Assembly: GCA_022497155.1 (NCBI GenBank)
Contig: MU385745.1
Span: forward strand, 1-64,000
Reading direction: 5' to 3'
Source of the DNA: Whalleya microplaca
Lineage: Eukaryota > Ascomycota > Sordariomycetes > Xylariales > Xylariaceae
Length of the DNA stretch: 64,000 bases
Below the pieces are notes generated by a model, which saw only the letters and a program-made list of their open reading frames with translations, was not told the origin of the DNA and did no database searches. Shown here in pieces: positions 47,452-56,653 of the stretch. A program made the translations under genes and the position numbers. Numbering within the stretch: the first letter of the stretch is position 1; each line of letters starts with the position of its first letter.

Positions 47452-49348
47452 ATGCTTCGTCGTGTCACGACTCGCGCCCCTCGCGTCTCTCGAGCCCCTC
47501 GAAGCACGATGCTTCCTTTCTGTGCTACGACCTGCTCCATTCCCGCCCGACACATATCTGCCACGACGACAAGCTCAAGCCGGTCTTTGCCAGCCGTAGC
47601 CCCGCCCTTGTCCACCGCTCTCGCCTCTGATTCTTTCCAACTGCTCCCCGAGAGCGAAAAGACCGGCGCCGCGGAGGACGCTCTGTACGAGCAGCAGATA
47701 AAGGAGGTCGAGGCTTGGTGGGCAACTCCCCGCTATGAGGGCATCAAGAGGCCATACACCGCTGCCGATGTCGTGTCGAAGCGCGGTTCACAGATGCAGA
47801 GCTACCCCAGCTCCGTCATGGCGCGGAAGCTCTTCAATCTGATCAAGGAGCGTGAGGCTAAGGGAGAGCCGATACATACCAGTATGTCAAACCTCTATAC
47901 AATCCACTGTCTCACTTCAATGCTCTGGCTTTGCTAACTTCGCTGGTATAGTGGGTGCCATCGACCCCGTGCAAATGACGCAGCAGGCACCGCACCAGGA
48001 AGTCCTCTACATTTCCGGCTGGGCCTGTTCCGCCGTGCTCACGGCAACGAACGAAGTCTCCCCCGACTTCGGGGACTACCCCTACAACACCGTTCCCAAC
48101 CAAGTGCAGCGTCTAGCAAAGGCGCAATCGATGCACGACCGGAAACAATGGGACCTGCGCCGGAAAATGACACTCTCGGACCGGGCTAAGGCGCCCTACA
48201 CCGACTACCTGCGTCCGATCATCGCCGATGGAGATACGGGGCATGGCGGGCTGAGCGCCGTGCTCAAGCTGGCGAAGCTGTTCGCCGAGCACGGCGCCGC
48301 GGCCGTTCACTTTGAGGATCAGCTGCACGGAGGCAAGAAGTGCGGGCACCTGGCTGGCAAGGTGCTAGTTCCCGTCGGTGAGCATATCAACCGGCTTCTA
48401 GCCGCGCGATTCCAATGGGACGTGATGGGGACGGAAAACCTGGTGATCGCGCGGACCGATTCGGAAAGCGGGAAGCTGATCTCGAGCGCGATCGACGTGC
48501 GGGACCACGAGTTCATCCTAGGTGTCGCGCAGGAGGGTATCGCACCCCTGGCCGAGACGCTGCAGCAGATGGAGGCGGCCGGGGCCCCGGGCGCCGACAT
48601 TGATGCCTTCGAGGCTGACTGGGTCAAGAAGACACCGCTCATTACTTTCGACGAGGCGGCCGTGACACAAATGAATGCGCAGGGTGTATCGCAAGATACT
48701 ATCAACGCGTACCTAGACGCCGTCCGGGCAGGAGGCCCATCTCTGGGCATCACCGCGCGCCGCGAACTCGCGGCCAGGTTCGCTCAGCGTCCCATCGTCT
48801 TCGACTGGGACATCCCGCGCACGCGCGAGGGCTACTACCACTACCGAGCCGGCATGCAGGCCGCGACGAAGCGCGCGCTGGCCTTCGCGCCGTACGCAGA
48901 CCTGCTATGGGTAGAGACAGGCGACCCCAACGTCGAAGTAGCAAGCAAGCTCGGGCGCGCCGTGCGCGGGGCCTATCCGGGGAAGGGCCTCGTGTACAAC
49001 CTCTCGCCGTCGTTCAACTGGATGGCGCACGGTTTCACGGACGCGACCCTGAAGAGCTTCATCTGGGACATCGCGAAGGAGGGCTTCGTATTACAGCTGA
49101 TCTCGCTCGCCGGCCTGCACAGCACGGCGACCATCACGAATGAGCTGGCGAAGGCGTACAAGACGGACGGCATGCTGGCGTACGTGAACCTGGTGCAGCG
49201 GCGCGAGAAGGAGCTCGGCTGCGATGTCCTGACGCACCAGAAGTGGAGCGGGGCTAGTTATATCGATGGGATACTGGGCGCGATCCAGAGCGGGAGTAGC
49301 GGGAGCAAGAGCATGGGGGAAGGGAATACCGAGGGGCAGTTTCATTGA
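47452..49348 (+). CDS. mclA: Mitochondrial 2-methylisocitrate lyase
   Basis: Two exons (47452-47881, 47952-49348), 608 aa. It cleaves 2-methylisocitrate to pyruvate and succinate, the last step of the methylcitrate cycle. The first 60 residues are Arg/Ser/Thr-rich without acidic residues ([18 protein letters not shown]), a matrix presequence. The C terminus (EGQFH) has no PTS1, unlike glyoxysomal isocitrate lyase. The active-site signature KKCGH is at residues 272-276 (Cys274). [18 protein letters not shown] and NLSPSFNW are also present. Length and targeting match the mitochondrial ICL2/MclA subgroup rather than isocitrate lyase proper. Exon 2 is clearly more GC-rich at third positions than its neighbours, suggesting strong codon bias. 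Confidence 0.92.
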
Positions 49349-50105
49349 AAGTGACTGACCTAGTATGCGTATCTGCTTGACCTAGTACAAGTATGTATTT
49401 GCTGGATTGGATAGGGCCTGGCAATGGATCAGGTCGTTCTTTGGAGCGTCGGCGTTCAGGCAGCATTTTACATAGAAGACAGCTCAAAGATGGATGTGAA
49501 TATATACGGGCAATGACTGATGAATTCTGGTAATCCATTATTATAGATGATGATAATGATAGACCTAGCTCCGTGATACGAAGTGTGTCTTCAAAGCCGT
49601 CAGACTTAAATCTGGAAGCGCCTCCCTTAAACATGTATACATATATCTCGAAGTAATTACCCTCAGTTTATACCTTTTTAACTACTTAAGTAGGCAGGAA
49701 GTAATGTAAGAGGACCATATGTGATGGGTATAAATACTTACCTGTCTCCCCCTATTAACGTAGACTTAGACTTATACAGAATCTTCGGACTCACTTACAT
49801 TTACACTCACTTACTATCTTCGACCTCAATTCTACTGCTACTGTGCCTATTCTCTGCATTATCTATTGTAAGTCCCTATCCATTGGTCAGGCCCTTTTAC
49901 AGCTAGTCAGTATCATACAAATTCTTCAACTGTAAGTCATCTCACAGTGTCACCATCTCAACCCAACAACCTCCACTACAAGACAGTATCCATTCATTCA
50001 TCCACCCCAAGACAGCTTCCGTCCCATACAGCCTCTATCTCACATAACACCCACCCATCCATCCCAAAACAGTCAGGGATCGCGGCTAATAATATCAACT
50101 TTTAG
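49349..50105. other. Intergenic region with a TATA box
   Basis: It holds the 3' region of the lyase and, at 49728-49735, a TATAAATA box on the plus strand. A pyrimidine/CA-rich, ATG-free stretch with donor-like TTGTAAGT (49866) and CTGTAAGT (49930) sites follows. This looks like the leader of the small open frame next to it. Confidence 0.4.
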
Positions 50106-50385
50106 AAAACTTTCGAGGGCGTTTGATACCCCCGGCCCGAGCGAAGCGCCGTCGAAACTAGAAGAAACACAGAAGCTCATTGCTCGCAGAGATGAGCAGG
50201 GCCAGCTTGCCAAAGACGATAGCAACAAACCTATAATTGATATGGTGCGTGGAAAGTGGTCAACTTCGTTTCGCTACACGGTTTTCGACTGCCGTGGTGC
50301 TCTTAGCGAGGCGAAAAGGAGAGGCGGCAACGGCTTCTATGCAAAGAAGCCCAATATGCCACCTGGAAAGGCTGGCAAGCGGTGA
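50106..50385 (+). CDS. Possible small basic protein or last exon of a short gene
   Basis: Not recognised. The frame is open for 92 codons from a TTTTAG splice-acceptor-like sequence to TGA at 50383-50385, with no early ATG. The first in-frame ATG is at 50239 and would leave 48 residues (MVRGKWSTSFRYTV ... PGKAGKR). The upstream part is hydrophilic (KLEETQKLIARRDEQGQL). The composition is charged and coding-like, the C terminus is basic, and a TATA box with an ATG-free leader lies about 370 bp upstream. It could be a real small gene, an exon whose start is further left, or a remnant. Confidence 0.32.
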
Positions 50386-51384
50386 TTAGAGCTCTGGCCT
50401 GTGCTTTGATAGCACCCAACGTCTGCTCAAGAGAATATAATAAGTGCGGTCGTAAAGTTGAGGATTGACACTGTTGACATGGGAATCGATGCGAAAGAAA
50501 TACTGCCAGATAAGTGGCGAGAATATTACACTTAATAAGAACTGTTTCTCCGGCGCACTGATCAACCCGACAAGCATAGATGTAAACCGTACATAATTCA
50601 TGATTTGTGTACAGTTTATGAAATGCGACACAAGGCATGCTTGGCATACTTAATAATAGCAATGGGTACGAAGACTTGAGTCCTTACAAGTGGGAGGATT
50701 CCGAGTTGGGTTCTACTTCGGCTTTAGTGCCGACTGGGCTACGTAATCGGTTCAAACCAGTCGAAATTCACCTCAACTGACTTGATAAGTACAAATAAGG
50801 CTGTGACAGAAAGTATATGAATGGTAGATGATTGAGTTGATTTGCGTTAAGCGTGGATAGCTTGAAGCTTGTTCGTTGCTACGAGTATTGAGTCACTGTC
50901 AGAGTTTCTACTTTTCTACATTGATGATGGAGGTGTTCGTCAGACTGAGTTTCTGTTGTATGGCCGGCTGAGCCAACCGAGGAAAAAATGGATAGAGCTC
51001 AACTCCTTCTAATTCCCGTGGCTGTTATAGCTTATGCATGTACATATACACAAGTAACGGTTTCCGACTGCCTGGACACATATACAAATGGACGTATAAT
51101 CCGTACCTCAGGTGTCGATTCAATCTAGGGTGGGGAACCAGCTGCGATATTGCGGGTCGATAATGCTGGCGTCGATCATACAGTTCGTGATTGACCCCTG
51201 AATTGCAACAGAACTTTGTTTCATAAGAGTGCCTGACATCCGACTGGCCTTGAAGGCGACAACTATTTATCGGACATATCCTCTTCCTCGTTAATTTATT
51301 GTTTTGGTTTCTTTTTTCGAATAGTTAAAACAACGGTTTCTCATCTCAATCAAATACCAGACCCACTGCATTTACTCAGTCAAT
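50386..51384. other. Intergenic region
   Basis: About 1 kb before the calmodulin-like gene. Only weak open frames on the minus strand are seen. A pyrimidine-rich stretch near 51290-51345 is a likely core promoter and leader of the calmodulin-like gene. Confidence 0.5.
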
Positions 51385-52218
51385 ATGGTAGGTTTCGGCA
51401 ACGTCTTCTGGCAAAAGAGAGGAAAATATCAGAATACTAAATCAGGTTGAGTAGGCGAGAACACTTTCCCAAGAGGAGATCCAAGTCTTCAAGGAACTTT
51501 TTGATTCATACGTGAGTACTAGGAAATGTGTTTATTGCCGTATATGAACGAGGCCATTCTAACTCAAACCTAGGATACAGACAAGGGCGGTTAGTGCTTT
51601 TATCTCGAGCGGAAATTTGCAGGAGCGAAGACTGAGCTAGGCTGCTAATCCTATACTTTAGGAAACATTAGTGTCGAGGAATTCGCCAAAGTCATGTCAC
51701 AGAGCCCCGGCCAGGCGCCAACTGAGGCAGAGGTTCAGCAGATTATCAGGGAGGTTGACCTTGATGGAGATGGAACTATCAACTTCAATGGTAAGGGCAT
51801 CTTATCCCCAGCTTTATCTAGTGATGTCAAAGAGACTAGGTCGTCTATGCATATATACACCCTGGAAAATGAACACTAACCCAAAACAGAGTTCATCACC
51901 ATGATGACGGGTCAGCCATATCCGCCAGAAGGTGAAGATGCTCAATACGCAAATGCCTGGAAGAAATTTGAACCGTCCCTCAGCGGTTCCATCACTCCAA
52001 GTCAGTTCCGGCAGCTGATGGCGGAACTGGGTGAGCAGGTTAGTGACACTGAGGTCGAAAATCTGATCAATAATGTGGACGGGGAGGGAAAGCTTGGTTG
52101 TAAGTTAGATCTTTCATTCCTATGTATAGGGCACGGCTAATTGTTTTAAGATACGACGTTTTTAAACTATGTGAAGAGCAAGAATGTGGAAAATGACATC
52201 GTTAGTGGATATGAATAA
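51385..52218 (+). CDS. Divergent calmodulin-like EF-hand protein
   Basis: Six coding exons: 51385-51387, 51455-51511, 51574-51589, 51662-51790, 51890-52099 and 52151-52218, giving 160 aa. The first coding exon is the ATG alone and the third is only 16 nt. Every join keeps frame and restores the calmodulin pattern. EF1 (residues 21-32, DTDKGGNISVEE) and EF2 (58-69, [12 protein letters not shown]) have canonical calcium loops. The C-terminal lobe keeps the helix pattern ([28 protein letters not shown]), but its loops are degenerate: no Asp at position 1 and no Glu at position 12. It therefore probably binds Ca2+ only through the N lobe. It may be a calmodulin-related regulator or a myosin/Cdc4-type light chain. 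It is not the housekeeping calmodulin, which is far more conserved. Confidence 0.87.
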
Positions 52219-52729
52219 ATGCCATCAAGCCATGAGTCGTAATGAGCATGCTATGTATGTGAAATGATTGGAGCTATGAACAGTTGCTTGACTGATGCCG
52301 CAAAAACCTGTGGTAGTGCAACCGTATTGCAGCTCTAGTTAAAGGGTGACGGGTTGAAATGCACGGTGTACTATTTACAGTAGTACAGTATAGAAAGCAG
52401 TTGCAAGACAGTTACAAGTAGATGTGTATAAAATTCTGGCTACATCTTAGGTATACAGGCATCTCTTGCTACCTCGATCCCGTGACATATTCATCATTGA
52501 ACTTTGGGTGTTTCTCATTAGCACTGTACCGCCTTCTCTGCCTGACTTGACTAACCCGCTGTCAAGTCAGGCTCCGTATGGATCGCTTTATATAATACCA
52601 TGAAAGCATGAAGATAGCATAAGAAACCGTGATGTTAACTGACAGACTAGAGCATTCTCCTTTAAGCAATTGTCAAGCTACTATTTGCTATTAAATCAAT
52701 GAAGCTACAGCTACACTAAAACTGGACCT
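52219..52729. other. Short intergenic region between convergent genes
   Basis: About 510 bp with no gene. Its notable content is the perfect inverted repeat at 52540-52572. Confidence 0.6.
52540..52572. terminator. Perfect 12-bp inverted repeat between convergent genes
   Basis: GCCTGACTTGAC (52540-52551) is exactly complementary to 52561-52572, with a 9-nt loop. It lies between the 3' ends of the calmodulin-like and flavoenzyme genes. A 3'-end or transcript-stability hairpin is possible. Fungal termination is not normally hairpin-driven, so the type given is tentative. Confidence 0.4.
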
Positions 52730-54004
52730 CTACAACTTCGCCGTAGTTACTTCTAAATCCCTTCGCATATCCTTAACCTGATGGAGATCGGTAGTCTTCC
52801 CGACCCTCCAACTTATGTCTACTGAGGCAGCATCACTTCCCTCCTTCCACCTCCACCTCTCGTTATTCTGGCGCCCCTTTTCCACCACATCCTTCACCCA
52901 CCCCCCAACAGTTGGCAGCATCTTGAATGCATGCGCCGAGTCACCTGTCACAACGACTAGCCCCTTCGTCCCCGGCACGAAGTCAATTACATACTCGCTA
53001 TCTGCCGTGTCCGCACACCAGCACAACTTTCTCCCCACCAATGGCCGCTCCGCCAATGCCGGTAGCGTCTCCCACAGCAGCCGCCTGATCATAGTCTCGT
53101 CTCGAGCGGGGATGAACGCGTTGTCCTCCGGCGGAAGCGACAGTCCGGATGGCGTACCGTAGTTGGTGTACCCCGCCATGGCCGGGCATATTTTTAGGAG
53201 GTTCGTATGTTGGTCTGGCTCGAAAAAGAACCCCAGATCCCGCACGTATGTGACGGGGATGCCGCGCAGCTGTGCCGCCTCCTGGGCGTTGAGCTGGATA
53301 TGTGCTACTGGTGATGCTTTGGCGATCACCTGACTTTTGAGCTGAGGCAGGATCGATCCGAGTGAGGACCCGAGCGCCAGTACCGTTACAGAGGCACCAT
53401 ACTGCTTGCCGGCCGTGGTCAGCGCTCCTGTGCAGATGCTTCCAGAGGAGTAGGTGAGCGCTTGGACCGCCGAGTCAAGGTGGATGGTCACACCTAGGGC
53501 TATGCACGCCGAGTACACGGCTTTCATTGCGTCGGCGGCGGACGCATATCCCGCGAAGCTGTTGAAGTAGCCTTCCCATTGCATAGGACCATTGAAGGCA
53601 GGGACTACCTTGCGGATGTCATCACGGGAGGTGACGGGCATGATCATGTTTTTGAATATAGGGCGCCGCCGGATAGAGTCGAGGGACTTTAGAAGCGATT
53701 TCTTAGACTTCTCAGGCGCAGCGGCCGAGTTGCAGAGGAGATAGCCCGTCTCATGGTAGTATGGGGCGAAGAGGGGAGACTTCCAGGCGGCCATTGCTTC
53801 TAGGGCCAGCTCGGCATAAAAGGGGTCCTCATACTCGGCGCGTATGATCTTGTTTAGGTCGTTGCCGGCGGAGAGGTCGGAAGGGAATGTAGGAGACTTC
53901 TCTAGGATAGTTACATTGCTATAGCCAGCTTTGGCAAAGTGGTAGGCTGTCGAGAGGCCAAAGGTGCCCGCACCTAGGATTAGGATCGAGGTTTGCTTGT
54001 CCAT
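52730..54004 (-). CDS. FAD oxidase, fructosyl amino acid/sarcosine oxidase family, peroxisomal
   Basis: Single exon, 424 aa. The ATG at 54004 is chosen because the dinucleotide-binding motif GAGTFG follows at residues 11-16. The longer open frame has no ATG further left. Features shared with amadoriases (FAOX) are AGNDLNKIIRAEY, FAPYYHETGYLL, FFFEPDQ, GYTNYG, KLCWCADTADSEYVID with Cys330 as the probable covalent-FAD cysteine, and HAFKMLPTVGGWV. The reaction of the family is oxidation of a secondary amine (fructosyl amino acid, sarcosine, pipecolate or saccharopine) with release of H2O2. The C terminus is AKL, a PTS1 peroxisomal signal as in other fungal members. It is divergent from the Zn2Cys6 gene. 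The exact substrate is unproven. Confidence 0.85.
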   Translation of the reverse strand: MDKQTSILILGAGTFGLSTAYHFAKAGYSNVTILEKSPTFPSDLSAGNDLNKIIRAEYEDPFYAELALEAMAAWKSPLFAPYYHETGYLLCNSAAAPEKSKKSLLKSLDSIRRRPIFKNMIMPVTSRDDIRKVVPAFNGPMQWEGYFNSFAGYASAADAMKAVYSACIALGVTIHLDSAVQALTYSSGSICTGALTTAGKQYGASVTVLALGSSLGSILPQLKSQVIAKASPVAHIQLNAQEAAQLRGIPVTYVRDLGFFFEPDQHTNLLKICPAMAGYTNYGTPSGLSLPPEDNAFIPARDETMIRRLLWETLPALAERPLVGRKLCWCADTADSEYVIDFVPGTKGLVVVTGDSAHAFKMLPTVGGWVKDVVEKGRQNNERWRWKEGSDAASVDISWRVGKTTDLHQVKDMRRDLEVTTAKL

Positions 54005-54866
54005 TCTGTCCACTGGTGGCCTCGAGCAAGTCGCATTGCGCTGTTCATGCGAGCCATGAAAGGCAGAAAATAGCTTCCTTTTCACCCATCTGAATAGTGA
54101 AGGGCAGCTCTCGAACTCCTTTCGACGGAGCGGTTTCGGGCCATCGCCTGACGACCTCGGATGTTGTTTACGTACGTCGTAATTGTCCTTCCTAGTGATT
54201 ATTGTGCAGCTTGAGTCGTCCTTCTGAATTCCTAGAAACACTTATAGAAGGTGAAAATGCGGGTATCATTTGAAGGTAGGTAGCTGCTGGAGAGTCAGGT
54301 ACCTCTAGGTATGGTCTGGTGTGATTACGATATGCCACCGAGGAAACGGTAAGCGACGTGCATATATGGCATCGCGGGGAAGTGGACCAGTACTTTGGAC
54401 CCTGGTCGGAGGACTGCCCAACCTAGTCTGCTTCCGGTACGTTCACAGTGCGATATGATGGCGACGCGAAACCCAGACAGCCAGGTTGCTAATGTAATAG
54501 GTATCCTTCCTGTATGTAACTTGATAAATACCTAGAGTCTCCTTATCTCTATCCGGTCCCACACTATGTAGTCTAGTACAGGTTATAACGACTTGGATTG
54601 TTTGGTTGCGGACTCCAGAGCACCACCGTATCTACTACCTACGCAGGTAATAGCAGCGGAGTTGAGACCGGGGCTCGCTTATCTCTTTCACGTAGGAAGA
54701 AGCATACTATGAGTGGAGTCGCGTCAATGGAGACCTCAGCTTTACGACTCCTCTTCTAGAAGACGACTGGAAATCTGGCCGCAAGACGCCATGTGTACAT
54801 AGGAGAACGCGGTGCATCGCTTTCATATCGCTGCTGATCATAGACCCCTGCCATCATCTGAAGATC
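54005..54866. promoter_or_regulatory. Shared promoter region of the flavoenzyme and Zn2Cys6 genes
   Basis: 862 bp between divergent ATGs. It contains a TAGGTACC-like motif (54297-54313) and scattered CGG/CCG triplets, but no clear inverted pair with standard spacing. Confidence 0.35.
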
Positions 54867-56520
54867 ATGGGAAATCGTACGAATGGCGAGCTGCGAACTC
54901 GGACTGGTTGCCGGAGGTGTCGAGGTAAGATATCATAATCCTAACTCCCTTGGAGTCTGCAGCTCCTGACGGTCATCTTGCCTCAGAGCGACGGGTCAAA
55001 TGCCCAGAGCAGCGCCCGATATGCGGGCATTGCAAACGACTAGGATTCACTTGCCGGTTCGAACTCAAGCTCAACTGGCAAGATGTCATCCTAGTTCAGC
55101 GTGAGAGGTTACCTGAAGACCTACTGGTCTCCGTCCAAAGTTGGATGTTCCTCAATACGGTCCAGGCCAACTTCAATGCACGCGGCCTTCAGACAGACAT
55201 AGAAGGACAGCTAGATTGTTTTTCGTCGCAGACTGAAGCTCTGGAATGTCAACCAGACACACTCACAACTTACCCTCAATACCTCTCTCCCTTCCGCCTA
55301 GGGGAAGCGGAGTGTTATCTCTGGAGCTATTTCAGCGAGTTTATGACTCCGCAAATCGTCATAGATCCTGGCTTCAACCCGTATAGAGATATCGTCCTAA
55401 GGATGGCGTCTTGGGAACAAGACGGACCTCTGCTCCAATGTGTGCTAGCTGCAGCTGCAAATCAGTTACAGAGTATCGGCCGCAACGAATACAAACAGGT
55501 GATGTGGCTTCATCGAGCCAAGGCATTACGTCTTCTGAGGATCCAAATCCGCCAGCTAGCTTCAAAGGGAATTTACGAGGCTAGTTGCGGAACTTCTAAG
55601 GATCAGATCATTGCGTCTACTATTATGTTAACCTTCTTCGAGGTAAGCAATAAGGGCAGCAATGACTCGTATCCGCGCAACTATGCTTGCTTGCTAATCA
55701 AATGGAAAAGATATCGAAGGATTGCTCCGATATATGGACTCTTCATGCAGGCTTTGCACGTAGTTTCCTGTCCTCCCGCTTGAAAGATATTGGCAGCCTG
55801 AGCGCAGAACAGCAGGCTCTTCTCTATTTTGCCATAACTTACTTTGTTTCACATGATATCCTGGCTTCAACCGGGGGCACATTGATAGAAGCTGACAAGA
55901 CGGTGACCGAAATGTGCAAATCAGTAGACAAATCAACTATTCTAGCACTCACTGGGTGTTCAAGGGACCTACTCATTCTAATTTCCGAAATTAACCAGAT
56001 GGGTTCACTGCTCGGGCAACCGTATCAGAAGCAACTTCCATCCACGATACGGCAACGTCGCGATAATGTCGAAAGACTTCTCCATCAACTGGACCAAAAA
56101 GTTCCCGAAGGCTATGAACCATTGACATCCGAGCTAGCCATCATCGCTGAGGTTAAACGACTTGCAGCTATTCTATATTTATACTCTAGACTCGATGGTG
56201 CTGGGCCACATGAACCGCATATGATTCGAATAACTTGTCAAATCCTATCCCTTATTCCCAAGATCTCACTTCGTACTCATACAGCGCTTTGGCCCTTGTT
56301 CATCGTAGCCACACTAGGTATCCGTCCAGAATGCGACGAAGACAGGAAGCTCCTCCTGAGCCGTCTCAATGAACTTCAACGGACCAGGCAGCTGGCGAGC
56401 GTGAAGAAGGCCAGGCTCATCATTGAGGACGTGTGGGCATCACGGGACCTACGACCTGGAGAGTCGCAAGGGTGGAGTATCTTGCAAGGGAGGAGACACG
56501 GTGCTATCAGCTTAGCTTGA
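54867..56520 (+). CDS. Zn2Cys6 transcription factor
   Basis: Three exons (54867-54924, 54987-55642, 55711-56520), 507 aa. The zinc cluster is C15-x2-C18-x6-C25-x6-C32-x2-C35-x6-C42 and is split by the first intron. Splicing there is required to obtain the first two cysteines. The rest resembles the fungal_trans_2 (DUF3468) type of regulator: a weakly conserved helical region with EAECYLWSYFSEFMTPQIV, LLQCVLAAAANQL and RAKALRLLRIQI, and a C-terminal WPLFIVATLGIRPECDEDRKLLLSRL segment. Downstream it nearly touches the convergent MFS gene (133 bp). It is divergent from the flavoenzyme, so it is the obvious candidate regulator of the flavoenzyme/MFS/oxoprolinase group. Confidence 0.9.
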
Positions 56521-56653
56521 TATATTATTTTATATATTGCTACACAAGAGCACTATTCTGTGATCCCCGTAATTATATGAAGATCAGTTATCGCGGGTAC
56601 GTCACACGTCTTCCACTTCTCCGACTGTCTTTATCTCTAAAGCCGACCAGAAA

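Noticed and set aside
47452..49348. Annotation as glyoxysomal isocitrate lyase
   Set aside because: It has a mitochondrial presequence, lacks a PTS1 and has the length of the ICL2/MclA group.
54005..54241. N-terminal extension of the flavoenzyme open frame
   Set aside because: The extension has no ATG and precedes the FAD-binding motif. The ATG at 54004 fits the family.
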